Both the position numbers and the translations under genes were made by a program. Of a DNA stretch of 64,000 nt, positions 16,703-25,293 are shown one piece after another; the first letter of the stretch is position 1; the number at the start of each line of letters is the position of its first letter. Where the stretch lies: assembly GCF_017916515.1 (NCBI RefSeq), contig NZ_JAFMTA010000001.1:1054001-1118000 (forward strand). Reading direction: 5' to 3'. Source of the DNA: Naasia sp. SYSU D00948. Lineage in GTDB: Bacteria > Actinomycetota > Actinomycetes > Actinomycetales > Microbacteriaceae. The notes under the pieces are model-generated. The model had not been told where the DNA came from. It saw only the letters and a list, made by a program, of their open reading frames with translations, and did not search any database.

Positions 16703-18085
16703 ATGCCCAAGGCCTCCTCCGCGTCGACCACTCTCGCGTACCGCTGCACCGAGTGCGGATGGCGGGCGGCCAAGTGGGTCGGCCGCTGCTCGGAGTGCCA
16801 GCAGTGGGGCACCGTCCAGGAGGCGATGGAGCGCACCGGAGCGCTGCGGTCGCTGCAGCCCGTGGCGGTCGCCCCCGAGCGGCGCGCCCGGTCCATCTCC
16901 GACGTCACGACGGCCGACGCGCGCCATCGGCCGTGCGGGATCGCCGAGTTCGACCGCGTCCTCGGCGGCGGACTCGTCCCCGGCGCGGCGATCCTCCTCT
17001 CCGGCGAGCCCGGGGTCGGCAAGTCCACGCTTCTCCTCGAGGTCGCATCCCGGGCCGCGGCGACCGGGGCACGGGTCCTGTACGTGACGGCGGAGGAGTC
17101 CGTCGGGCAGGTCCGGGTGCGCGCGGAGCGGACGGGCGCCCTGCAGCGCGAGCTGTACCTGGCGGCGGAGACCGACCTCGCATCCGTCCTCGGTCAGATC
17201 GAGGACGTCGACCCGCAGCTGCTCATCGTCGACTCGGTGCAGACGGTGTCGAGCTCGGAGGCCGACGGCATTGCGGGCGGCCCCGCGCAGGTGCGGGAGG
17301 TCGCGTCGACCCTGATCCGCGTGGCCAAAGAGCGCAACCTGCCGCTCCTGCTCGTCGGCCACGTCACGAAGGACGGGTCGATCGCTGGGCCGCGACTGCT
17401 CGAGCACCTCGTGGACGTCGTCTGCACCTTCGAGGGCGACCGGCAGACGGCGCTGCGCTTCGTGCGCGCCCTCAAGAACCGCTTCGGTCCGACCGACGAG
17501 GTCGGCTGCTTCGAGATGAACGGGGTCGGCCTCGCGGAGGTGCCGGATCCCAGTGCGCTCTTCCTCAGCCGGAACCCTGTGCCGGTGAGCGGCACGTGCA
17601 CCACCGTCGCCATGGAGGGGCGTCGTGCCCTCCCCGTCGAGGTGCAGGCGCTCGTCGTCCCGACGTCCGCACCGCAGCCGCGGCGGGTCACGAACGGGGT
17701 CGACTCGAGCCGCGTCGCCATGCTGCTCGCCGTCCTCGAACGGCGGGCAGGGGTCAAGCTCGGGCAGGCCGACGTCTACGTCTCGACCGTGGGCGGCGTC
17801 CGTCTCACGGAGCCCGCCGCCGACCTCGCCATCGCTCTCGCCGTCGCGAGCGCCGCGGCCGACTCCCCCATCCGGAACGACGTGGTGGCCGTGGGCGAGA
17901 TCAGCCTCGCCGGCGAGATCCGGCCCGTCTCGTCGGCGAAGCAGCGCGAGTCCGAGGCGGAGCGAATGGGCTTCAGCGTCCTCATCGACGACGCGATGCG
18001 CTCGGCCCAGGCGGCGGTCCACTACGCGCTGACCGCGGCGAAGGAAGCGCCGCCGCGGCACGGCGGCCTCACCGCGCTGCGCTGA
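16703..18085 (+). CDS. radA: DNA repair protein RadA (Sms)
   Basis: A 460-residue RadA. A C4 zinc finger (Cys15, 18, 29, 32) is followed by a RecA-like ATPase with Walker A GEPGVGKST, Walker B LLIVDS, the RadA-specific KNRFG motif, and a Lon-like C-terminal domain (GQADVYVSTVGG). RadA promotes branch migration and D-loop extension during recombination. TAGGGT at 16691-16696 ends six bases before the ATG and no ribosome site is seen, suggesting a leaderless message. It converges on the next gene across a 36-base gap with a hairpin. Confidence 0.96.
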   Translation: MPKASSASTTLAYRCTECGWRAAKWVGRCSECQQWGTVQEAMERTGALRSLQPVAVAPERRARSISDVTTADARHRPCGIAEFDRVLGGGLVPGAAILLSGEPGVGKSTLLLEVASRAAATGARVLYVTAEESVGQVRVRAERTGALQRELYLAAETDLASVLGQIEDVDPQLLIVDSVQTVSSSEADGIAGGPAQVREVASTLIRVAKERNLPLLLVGHVTKDGSIAGPRLLEHLVDVVCTFEGDRQTALRFVRALKNRFGPTDEVGCFEMNGVGLAEVPDPSALFLSRNPVPVSGTCTTVAMEGRRALPVEVQALVVPTSAPQPRRVTNGVDSSRVAMLLAVLERRAGVKLGQADVYVSTVGGVRLTEPAADLAIALAVASAAADSPIRNDVVAVGEISLAGEIRPVSSAKQRESEAERMGFSVLIDDAMRSAQAAVHYALTAAKEAPPRHGGLTALR

Positions 18086-18094
18086 GCCGAGCGG

Positions 18095-18113
18095 GCGGCC
18101 GTGTCCCGGCCGC
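18095..18113. terminator. Hairpin between convergent radA and the 18122 gene
   Basis: GCGGCCG and CGGCCGC form a 7-bp perfect stem with loop TGTCC in the 36-base gap between two convergent genes, a plausible bidirectional terminator although no T-run follows. Confidence 0.5.
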
Positions 18114-18121
18114 TCGTCGAG

Positions 18122-18766
18122 CTAGCCGAGGATGAACTGCGCGCTCTCGGCCGACTCGAAGCCGCCCACGCTGACGCTCAGGTGGTACGAGGCGCCGTCC
18201 GCCCCGACCGTGGGCCGGTCCGCCTCGCCACAGGTCTCCGGGCTCGACCGCTGACGCTCCCAGGAGAACGGCGACGAGGAGGCCGGGGTGCCCGGCGCGA
18301 GCGTCACCGGCTGGTCGACCGCGCCGGTCTGGCAGTCCGTCGACGTCCAGATCGTGTCGCTGCCGCTCGTGATCGTGAACACCTGAGCGGTGGTGCCCAC
18401 GTTGAGCGTGCAGGGCGCCGCGCCGACGTTGGCGATCGTGAACGAGAGCTGCGGCAGCTCCTCGGTGCCGTAGGTCGTCTTGTCCGTCACCGCCGTCACC
18501 GAAACCTGACCCGGCGCACACGCCGCGATCGCGCTCGGGTCCGCCGCAGCGGTGGGGGTGGGGGTGGCCGCCGGAGCGGCGGACGGCTCTGCGGCGGCCG
18601 TGGAATCGGGAGAGGGAGAGGGGTCCGCGGGGGCTGCGTTCGCCCCCGGCCGGACCACGATGAGGACGACGACCGCGATGGCGGCGATCAGGCCGAGCAG
18701 CACGAGAATCCGCCGGCGCCAGTACACGGAGGCGGGCTGCGGGCCTACCGGGTTCCGGAAGGACAT
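18122..18766 (-). CDS. Membrane-anchored secreted protein with Ig-like domain
   Basis: A 214-residue protein with a short cytoplasmic N-terminus, one membrane segment (about residues 20-41), a Pro/Ser/Ala/Thr-rich linker (to about residue 80) and an extracytoplasmic beta-rich domain. The pattern TYGTEELPQLSFTIANVG-APCTLNVG and later DCQTGA and SPETCG suggests an Ig-like fold stabilised by disulfides, as in BsuPI/DUF4232-like actinobacterial proteins. Function is unknown. Confidence 0.7.
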   Translation of the reverse strand: MSFRNPVGPQPASVYWRRRILVLLGLIAAIAVVVLIVVRPGANAAPADPSPSPDSTAAAEPSAAPAATPTPTAAADPSAIAACAPGQVSVTAVTDKTTYGTEELPQLSFTIANVGAAPCTLNVGTTAQVFTITSGSDTIWTSTDCQTGAVDQPVTLAPGTPASSSPFSWERQRSSPETCGEADRPTVGADGASYHLSVSVGGFESAESAQFILG

Positions 18767-18825
18767 GCGGTCAGGTTAGACACGGCCGCCGCCCGGACCC
18801 GGCATTCTGCCGGAGAGTCCCCGGT

Positions 18826-19332
18826 TCAGAGGTGCTTGACCATCCGCGTGTTGCCCAGGGTGTTCGGCTTGACCCGGGCGAGATCGAGCGCCTCGGCCAC
18901 GCCCTCGTCCGCGGAGCGCACGAGTTCCGCGTAGATGTCCGGGCTGACGAGGCTCTCGCTGATCGCCGAGAAGCCGTGCCGGCCGAAGAAGTCGACCTCG
19001 AACGTGAGGCAGAACAGGCGGGAGAGGCCCAGCTCGCGCGCCTTCTCCTCGAGGCGCTCGAGGATCGCATGGCCGACGCCCCTGCGCAGGTGGCCCGGAG
19101 CGACGGCCAGCGTGCGGACCTCGCCGAGGTCGTCCCACATCACGTGCAGGGCGCCGCAGCCGATGAGACCGCCGTCCTCGTCGACCGCGACCACGAACTC
19201 CTGCACCGCCTCGTAGAACGCGACCAGCTCCTTGCCGAGGAGGATGCGCTGCTGCACGAGCGGCTCGACGAGGGCGAAGATCTGCGGCACGTCACCCGTC
19301 CGCGCGGGGCGCACGGAGAAGGAGGCGGTCAC
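18826..19332 (-). CDS. argA: N-acetylglutamate synthase-type GNAT acetyltransferase
   Basis: A 168-residue GNAT protein whose sequence (FYEAVQEFVVAVDEDGGLIGCGALHVMW, LGEVRTLAVAPGHLRRGVGHAILERLEEKAR) matches the short actinobacterial amino-acid N-acetyltransferases of the Rv2747 type. These make N-acetylglutamate, the first step of arginine synthesis. The RRGVGHAIL loop binds acetyl-CoA. GTG at 19332 follows GGGAGA at eight bases. No other arginine gene is in the window. Confidence 0.8.
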   Translation of the reverse strand: MTASFSVRPARTGDVPQIFALVEPLVQQRILLGKELVAFYEAVQEFVVAVDEDGGLIGCGALHVMWDDLGEVRTLAVAPGHLRRGVGHAILERLEEKARELGLSRLFCLTFEVDFFGRHGFSAISESLVSPDIYAELVRSADEGVAEALDLARVKPNTLGNTRMVKHL

Positions 19333-19485
19333 CGGCTCATTCTCCCGGTCGGCGCCCGCGGCCGGAAATCCCTGGCGGGAGAGCGGCGAGTGCCGCGGTC
19401 CGTCCCGGAGGATGGAGGAGGACGCGCCGCCGAGCCGAAAGCTGCACGTTCGCGCCCCCCCGACCGGACCGATCCGAGGACGACG

Positions 19486-21162
19486 ATGCCCTACGACCTC
19501 CGTCACGTTCCCTTCTCGGCAGCGGGCTCCTACCTCGCGCTGTCCTACCTGTCCGGGCACGACCAGGTGTCCAGCACGGTCTCCCTCCGCACGGTGCGCG
19601 GAGGTGTGCAGCACCGCGAGCTGCTCGAGCTGCATCCGCTCGTGGCCGGAGCGGAGGCGTCCGCAGAGGCGGAGTTCACGCCCGAGCGGCTCCGCCTGCG
19701 TGCGGGCGAGGGCGACATCGAGGTCCGCTTCGCCGATCCGTCCGTCCTCCGGCTCGCCGCGTCCGGGGTCGGCCTCCTGCTCAGCGCGAGGGCGCCGAGC
19801 CCGTACGACACGCTCGTGCAGGTGTCAAACAAGGAGTGGCGCTATCTCCACTTCGCCTCGGGCACGACCCTCCTCCTGCGCGTCGTGGCGGGAGCGGCGC
19901 GATCCGAGTCCACCTGGGACGGACTGCGCAGTCCCCTCGTCCGGATCGTGGCCGATCCCGGCACCGTGGTGGAGGTCGAGGAGCTGCGCAACGAGCCGGA
20001 GCTTCCGGAGCGCTCCGACGGCGGCCCGGACGGTGTCCCGGGATTCCCCGAGTGGCTCGAGGGCGCGCCGCCCGCACCGTCACACCTGGCCGAGGCGCGC
20101 GAGCTCGCCGCGTACGTGACCTGGTCGTCCCTGGTGGGGCGCTCCGGTCACCTGCGGCGGCCATCCATGTACATGTCCAAGAACTGGATGGTGAACGTGT
20201 GGAGCTGGGACCACTGCTTCAACGCGCTCGCGCTGCGCGACCGCCTGGTGCTCGCGCGGGACCAGCTCCTCACGATCTTCGACCACCAGAGCAGGCACGG
20301 GAACCTCCCCGACTCGATCAACGACGGGACGCGCACCTACACCTTCACGAAGCCGCCGGTGCACGGATGGGCCCTGCTGCGGCTTCTCGAGCGCGGGTCA
20401 GTGGGCGAGAGCTGGCTGCGCGAGGCCTACCCGCCGCTCGCCTCGTGGACCGAATGGTGGCTGCGCGAGCGCGTCGCGCCGGGTCGCCGCCTGCCGCACT
20501 ACTACCACGGCAACGATTCGGGCTGGGACAACAGCACCGTCTTCGCCGCGGGGGTGCCGGTCGAGTCCCCCGAGCTCGCGGCCTTCCTCGTCCTGCAGAC
20601 GGAGGCACTTGCGATCGTCGCGGGAAAGCTCGGCGACGACGAGGCGGCCCGGCGGTGGACGGAGACCTCGAGCGGGCTGCAGGCCGCGCTGCTCGACGAG
20701 CTGTGGACGGGGGACCGCTTCCTGGCCCGCAGCGCGCTCACCGGCGAGGCGGTCCCGTCGGAGTCGCTCCAGCTGCTCCTGCCGCTCGTGCTCGGCCGCC
20801 GGCTGCCCCGCGAGGTGTTCGGGGCGGCGGTCGAGCGCCTGCGGACGGGCGGCTTCCTCACCGAGCACGGACCGGCGACCGAGGCCGTCTCGAGCCCGCT
20901 CTACGAGCCGGACGGCTACTGGCGCGGGCCGATCTGGGCGCCGTCGACCCTCCTGCTCGTGGACGGGCTGCGCGACGGCGGCGAGCTCGAGCTGGCGCGG
21001 GGCATCGCCGAGGGCTTCTGTGCGATGGTGGCCGAGTCCGGGATGGCCGAGAACTTCGACGCGGTGACCGGAGCGGGCCTGCGCGACCGCGCGTACTCGT
21101 GGACCGCGAGCGTGTTCCTGGTGCTCGCGTCCGACTACCTGCTGCCGCCGGTCAGCGACTGA
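19486..21162 (+). CDS. GH63-like glycosidase (mannosylglycerate/glucosylglycerate hydrolase type)
   Basis: A 558-residue intracellular protein with a beta-rich N-terminal part (about 1-200) and an (alpha/alpha)6 barrel carrying NWMVNVWSWDHCF, GNLPDSIN, KPPVHGWAL, HGNDSGWDNST and GYWRGPIWAPSTLL. These blocks belong to GH63 and related amylo-alpha-1,6-glucosidase/trehalase-like enzymes. Mannosyl- and glucosylglycerate hydrolases are the closest described bacterial type, so release of a compatible solute is possible. The Asp in SGWDNS is a likely acid catalyst. ATG follows CGAGGA. The 3' end overlaps the convergent AraC gene by 11 bases. Confidence 0.75.
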   Translation: MPYDLRHVPFSAAGSYLALSYLSGHDQVSSTVSLRTVRGGVQHRELLELHPLVAGAEASAEAEFTPERLRLRAGEGDIEVRFADPSVLRLAASGVGLLLSARAPSPYDTLVQVSNKEWRYLHFASGTTLLLRVVAGAARSESTWDGLRSPLVRIVADPGTVVEVEELRNEPELPERSDGGPDGVPGFPEWLEGAPPAPSHLAEARELAAYVTWSSLVGRSGHLRRPSMYMSKNWMVNVWSWDHCFNALALRDRLVLARDQLLTIFDHQSRHGNLPDSINDGTRTYTFTKPPVHGWALLRLLERGSVGESWLREAYPPLASWTEWWLRERVAPGRRLPHYYHGNDSGWDNSTVFAAGVPVESPELAAFLVLQTEALAIVAGKLGDDEAARRWTETSSGLQAALLDELWTGDRFLARSALTGEAVPSESLQLLLPLVLGRRLPREVFGAAVERLRTGGFLTEHGPATEAVSSPLYEPDGYWRGPIWAPSTLLLVDGLRDGGELELARGIAEGFCAMVAESGMAENFDAVTGAGLRDRAYSWTASVFLVLASDYLLPPVSD

Positions 21163-22123
21163 GGGTGGTGCCGGGCGTCACCTTGTACACGGCCTTGTAG
21201 GCGCGCGAGAAGGCGCTCGGATCGGCGAAGCCCCAGCGCAGCGCGATCTCGCGAACCGTGCTGCCGCGCCGCGAGACGAGGTCGGCGTGCGCGGCATCCA
21301 GCCGCACCCGGCGCAGGTGCTCGGCGGGCGTCCGCCCCTCGGGCGAGTGCGCCTGGAAGGCGCGGAGCAGGCTGCGCGTGGGAACCCCCGCCGCCTGGGC
21401 GGCGTCGTCGATCGTGACCGGCAGCGAGGCGTGGTCCTCGAGGAACCGCACCCCGCGGTGGTAGGCGTTCGTCTGCGCCATGACGGTCCGGAACCGCCGC
21501 TCCTGGTCGCCCATCAGAGCGAAGGACTCGAGGGTCGCGACCGCCATGCTGCGGAACAGGGACGCGCGCATCATCGGATGCTCAGCCGCTCCCTCGGCGA
21601 CGAGCTTCCAGGTGATCTCCTGAGCCTTGGTCCAGAACGCCGCCAGCTGCGGCGAGAGGGGCCGCGGGCCCGCGAACTGCACGCGGAACTCGTCGTCGCC
21701 GTACAGGGTGCGGGCGGTGTCCTCCAGCCGGGCGCGGTCGATCGTGGCGACCTGGAGCGCGGCGTCCTCCATGACGACGGTCGCCGACCCAGGGTTGTTC
21801 GGGAGGACGGGGCCTGGGGCGAGGGCGATGCGGTCGGTCTGGTCCCCGCCCGCGTTCCGGTAGTCGTAGCGCAGCCGGCCGGAGGTGGTCCACACCACGG
21901 TCACCGCGTCCTCCTCGCCGACTCCGGCGAGGACGGTCCCCCCGATCGACAGCGACGCCAGGCGGAGGCCCGGGAAGCCGTACGCCTCGTGGGTGTAGGC
22001 CAGCGGCTCCTCCGCGTCGGGCGCGAGCATCGCGACCGTGGGTCGGACGCTGCGCATGGCGGCGTTGGCGGAGGCGAGGTCGTCGGCCTGGAACAGCGCG
22101 TACTTGGTCGCGGCGGGTGGCAT
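21152..22123 (-). CDS. AraC-family transcriptional regulator
   Basis: A 323-residue regulator with an N-terminal sensing part (about 1-200) without recognised motif and a C-terminal pair of helix-turn-helices (SLPVTIDDAAQAAGVPTRSLLRAFQ and STVREIALRWGFADPSAFSRAYKAVY), closing with the typical TPG. ATG at 22123 lies directly after GGGGGAGGC, so I prefer it over the upstream TTG at 22171. It converges on the GH63-like gene and may or may not control it. Confidence 0.88.
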   Translation of the reverse strand: MPPAATKYALFQADDLASANAAMRSVRPTVAMLAPDAEEPLAYTHEAYGFPGLRLASLSIGGTVLAGVGEEDAVTVVWTTSGRLRYDYRNAGGDQTDRIALAPGPVLPNNPGSATVVMEDAALQVATIDRARLEDTARTLYGDDEFRVQFAGPRPLSPQLAAFWTKAQEITWKLVAEGAAEHPMMRASLFRSMAVATLESFALMGDQERRFRTVMAQTNAYHRGVRFLEDHASLPVTIDDAAQAAGVPTRSLLRAFQAHSPEGRTPAEHLRRVRLDAAHADLVSRRGSTVREIALRWGFADPSAFSRAYKAVYKVTPGTTLSR

Positions 22124-22234
22124 GCCTCCCCCTTTCTCAGCTGGTCGGTCCCTAGGCGGACCGGCCAACAATACCTAGTGAGCGATCGGCATCCGAGGGC
22201 TGGACCCGGGGAAGCGCTGGGAATCTGAAGACGA

Positions 22235-22268
22235 CGAAGCGGGACCGGCCGGGGCCGATCCCGCTTCG
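22235..22268. terminator. Strong terminator after clpC
   Basis: A 16-bp stem with one mismatch (left arm starts CGAAGCGGGA, right arm ends TCCCGCTTCG) and a tight loop, 17 bases past the clpC stop codon. On the minus strand it is followed by CTTCGTCGTCTTC. Confidence 0.75.
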
Positions 22269-22284
22269 CTGCGGAGGGAGAGTC

Positions 22285-24777
22285 CTACTCGCCCGTCGTG
22301 AGCTCCGCCTTGGCGGCGCCCGCCACGGCCATCTCGCCGCGCTTGCCGGTCGTGAAGACGAACTGCCCGTCCGCGAAGTCCACCTGGACGTGGTCGCCCG
22401 AGGTGAGCTCGCCGTGCAGGATCTTCTCGCTCAGCCGGTCCTCGATCTCGTGCTGGACGGCGCGGCGCAGGGGCCGGGCGCCCAGGGCGGGGTCGAAGCC
22501 GAGCTTGATGAGCTGGCGCTTGGCGGCCTCGCTGAGCTCGACCGTCATGTCGCGGTCGAGCATGCGGACGCCGAGACGCTTGATGAAGAGGTCCACGATC
22601 TGCAGGAGCTCGTCCTGGGTCAGCTGCGGGAACACGATCATCTCGTCGACGCGGTTGAGGAACTCCGGCTTGAAGTGCTTCTTGAGCTCCTCGGTCACCT
22701 TCGCCCGCATCCGGTCGTAGCCGGTCTGCGTGTCGCCCTCCATCACGAAGCCGACCGGGCCACCGGCGATGTCCTTCGTGCCGAGGTTGGTCGTCATGAT
22801 GATGACGGTGTTCTTGAAGTCGACGACGCGGCCCTGACCGTCGGTCAGGCGTCCCTCCTCCAGGATCTGGAGGAGCGAGTTGAAGATGTCCGGGTGCGCC
22901 TTCTCGATCTCGTCGAAGAGCACGACGCTGAACGGCTTGCGGCGCACCTTCTCGGTGAGCTGGCCGCCCTCCTCGAAGCCGACGAACCCGGGAGGGGCAC
23001 CGAACAGCCGCGAGACGGTGTGCTTCTCGCCGTACTCGCTCATGTCGAGGGAGATCAGCGCGTTCTCGTCGTCGAAGAGGAACTCCGCGAGCGCCTTCGC
23101 GAGCTCGGTCTTTCCGACACCCGTGGGCCCGGCGAAGATGAACGAGCCGGACGGACGCTTCGGGTCCTTCAGGCCGGCGCGCGTGCGGCGGATCGTCTTG
23201 GCGAGGACCGAGATGGCCTCCTCCTGGCCGATGACGCGCTCGTGCAGCGCCTTCTCCATGAAGATGAGCCGCGAGCTCTCCTCCTCGGTGAGCTTGAACA
23301 CCGGGATGCCGGTCGCCTGCGCGAGCACCTCGGCGATCAGCCCCTCGTCCACCTCGGCGTGCGTCGCGATGTCGCCCGACTTCCACTTCTTCTCGAGGCG
23401 CAGGCGCTCGGCGAGGAGCTGCTTCTCCTCGTCGCGCAGGCCGGCGGCCTTCTCGAAGTCCTGGTCCTCGATCGCGGTCTCCTTCGCGGCGCGGACGACG
23501 GCGATCTTGTCGTCGAACTCGCGCAGCTCCGGCGGCGCCGACAGGATCGACAGGCGCAGGCGGGCGCCCGCCTCGTCGATCAGGTCGATGGCCTTGTCCG
23601 GCAGGAAGCGGTCCTGGATGTAGCGGTCCGCGAGGTTCGCCGCGGCGACGATGGCGCCGTCGGTGATCGACACCTTGTGGTGCGCCTCGTAGCGGTCGCG
23701 GAGGCCCTTGAGGATGTTGATCGCGTGCGGCAGCGACGGCTCGTTCACCTGGATCGGCTGGAACCGGCGCTCGAGCGCGGCGTCCTTCTCGAAGTGCTTG
23801 CGGTACTCGTCGAGCGTCGTGGCGCCGATGGTCTGCAGCTCGCCGCGCGCGAGGAGCGGCTTGAGGATGCTCGCCGCGTCGATCGCGCCCTCGGCGGCAC
23901 CCGCGCCGACGAGCGTGTGGATCTCGTCGATGAAGGTGATGATGTCGCCGCGGGTGCGGATCTCTTTGGTGACCTTCTTGAGGCGCTCCTCGAAGTCGCC
24001 GCGGTAGCGGGAGCCGGCGATGAGCGAGCCGAGGTCGAGCGTGTAGAGCTGCTTGTCCTTCAGCGTCTCCGGGACGTCGCCGCGCACGATTGCCTGGGCG
24101 AGGCCCTCGACGACCGCGGTCTTGCCGACGCCCGGCTCACCGATGAGCACCGGGTTGTTCTTGGAGCGGCGGGACAGGATCTGCATTACCCGCTCGATCT
24201 CCTTCTCGCGCCCGATGACCGGGTCGAGCTTGCCCTCGCGCGCGGCCTGGGTGAGGTTGCGGCCGAACTGGTCGAGGACCTGCGAGCCCTGCTGGGCGGC
24301 CTGCTGGTTCTCGCCCCCTACGGCGATCGCCTCCTTGCCCTGGTAGCCGGAGAGCAGCTGGATGACCTGCTGGCGGACGCGGTTGAGGTCCGCGCCGAGC
24401 TTGACGAGCACCTGGGCGGCGACGCCCTCGCCCTCGCGGATGAGGCCGAGCAGGATGTGCTCGGTGCCGATGTAGTTGTGGCCGAGCTGGAGCGCCTCGC
24501 GGAGGCTCAGCTCCAGCACCTTCTTCGCCCGCGGCGTGAACGGGATGTGCCCCGTCGGCTGCTGCTGGCCCTGGCCGATGATGTCCTGGACCTGCTCGCG
24601 CACCGCGTCGAGCGAGATGCCCAGCGACTCGAGAGCCTTCGCCGCGACGCCCTCACCCTCGTGGATGAGGCCGAGCAGGATGTGCTCGGTGCCGATGTAG
24701 TTGTGGTTCAGCATCTTGGCCTCTTCCTGGGCCAAGACGACGACACGGCGGGCTCGATCGGTGAATCTCTCGAACAT
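22285..24777 (-). CDS. clpC: ATP-dependent Clp protease ATPase subunit ClpC
   Basis: An 830-residue AAA+ unfoldase. Two Clp-N repeats (to about residue 145) each carry [12 protein letters not shown]. Then come the D1 ATPase with GEPGVGKT, a UVR-type coiled-coil insert ([18 protein letters not shown]), the D2 ATPase with GPTGVGKT, and a C-terminal D2-small domain. It feeds substrates to ClpP1P2 in the cytosol. ATG at 24777 has GGGGGAGAG upstream. A GACGCCG/CGGCGTC inverted repeat (24791-24814) lies in the leader. A CGC-N5-GCG site at 24860-24870 may be a ClgR operator. Confidence 0.97.
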   Translation of the reverse strand: MFERFTDRARRVVVLAQEEAKMLNHNYIGTEHILLGLIHEGEGVAAKALESLGISLDAVREQVQDIIGQGQQQPTGHIPFTPRAKKVLELSLREALQLGHNYIGTEHILLGLIREGEGVAAQVLVKLGADLNRVRQQVIQLLSGYQGKEAIAVGGENQQAAQQGSQVLDQFGRNLTQAAREGKLDPVIGREKEIERVMQILSRRSKNNPVLIGEPGVGKTAVVEGLAQAIVRGDVPETLKDKQLYTLDLGSLIAGSRYRGDFEERLKKVTKEIRTRGDIITFIDEIHTLVGAGAAEGAIDAASILKPLLARGELQTIGATTLDEYRKHFEKDAALERRFQPIQVNEPSLPHAINILKGLRDRYEAHHKVSITDGAIVAAANLADRYIQDRFLPDKAIDLIDEAGARLRLSILSAPPELREFDDKIAVVRAAKETAIEDQDFEKAAGLRDEEKQLLAERLRLEKKWKSGDIATHAEVDEGLIAEVLAQATGIPVFKLTEEESSRLIFMEKALHERVIGQEEAISVLAKTIRRTRAGLKDPKRPSGSFIFAGPTGVGKTELAKALAEFLFDDENALISLDMSEYGEKHTVSRLFGAPPGFVGFEEGGQLTEKVRRKPFSVVLFDEIEKAHPDIFNSLLQILEEGRLTDGQGRVVDFKNTVIIMTTNLGTKDIAGGPVGFVMEGDTQTGYDRMRAKVTEELKKHFKPEFLNRVDEMIVFPQLTQDELLQIVDLFIKRLGVRMLDRDMTVELSEAAKRQLIKLGFDPALGARPLRRAVQHEIEDRLSEKILHGELTSGDHVQVDFADGQFVFTTGKRGEMAVAGAAKAELTTGE

Positions 24778-24859
24778 GTCACTCTCCCCCGACGCCGTGC
24801 AGGGGGACGGCGTCGATACAGCAAGGTTAACGACGGGGATCACCGGATCATCCGCTGTT

Positions 24860-24870
24860 CGCTGGCGGCG
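24860..24870. promoter_or_regulatory. Candidate ClgR operator upstream of clpC
   Basis: CGCTGGCGGCG fits the CGC-N5-GCG core of sites bound by ClgR, the activator of clp genes in actinobacteria, and lies about 83 bases upstream of the clpC start. The flanking positions match only partly, so this is tentative. Confidence 0.3.
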
Positions 24871-24909
24871 TGACCCCTTGTCGGCCCCGTTTCTCCGTGG
24901 AGCGCCGGA

Positions 24910-25083
24910 TCAGGACGAGGGGGACCGGGAGGCGAGGCGGGCGCGCTCCTGCGCCTCGATCTTCGCCTGCGCCTTCCGCTCGTGGCGGTCGATGCGGATG
25001 ATCGACCAGAGGATGAACCAGAAGATCAAACCGACGACGATGGTCGGCACGATGCCCCAGATGGCTCCCCAGACGCTGTCCAT
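24910..25083 (-). CDS. Small single-pass membrane protein
   Basis: A 57-residue protein: one hydrophobic helix (VWGAIWGIVPTIVVGLIFWF) followed by a basic, helical tail (RIDRHERKAQAKIEAQERARL). Position between lysS and clpC on the same strand is common in Microbacteriaceae. No function is known. ATG at 25083 is supported by the length of the hydrophobic segment only; the upstream CGGGTC is a weak ribosome site. Confidence 0.65.
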   Translation of the reverse strand: MDSVWGAIWGIVPTIVVGLIFWFILWSIIRIDRHERKAQAKIEAQERARLASRSPSS

Positions 25084-25133
25084 GACCCGATCAGGATACG
25101 CCCCGGAAGCAGGGGGAATGCCGGGTGCGGGGT

Positions 25134-25280
25134 CTACCGGCCGCTGAGGATCCCGATGATCCCGGTCACCAGCAGGTAGGCGCCGAAGCCGCCCACGACG
25201 AGCCACACCGCGATGCGGGTCATCGACGGGCCCTCGGGCTTGTCCTTGTCGCGGAACGGATCCTTCGGCAGCTGGTTCAC
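25134..25280 (-). CDS. Small membrane protein coupled to lysS
   Basis: A 48-residue protein starting at GTG 25280, 13 bases past the lysS stop, with an excellent GAGGAG site four bases before the start. It has a charged N-terminus (PKDPFRDKDKPEGP) and one C-terminal hydrophobic helix (AVWLVVGGFGAYLLVTGIIGIL). The good ribosome site and helix make it a believable gene; the function is unknown. Confidence 0.65.
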   Translation of the reverse strand: MNQLPKDPFRDKDKPEGPSMTRIAVWLVVGGFGAYLLVTGIIGILSGR

Positions 25281-25293
25281 GGGGCTCCTCGGG

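Noticed and set aside
22390-24873. A very long open frame on the plus strand across clpC (over 800 codons, rich in Leu, Glu, Val, Arg)
   Set aside because: It is the antisense reading of clpC; in DNA this GC-rich, antisense frames stay open by chance. The minus strand encodes a textbook ClpC.
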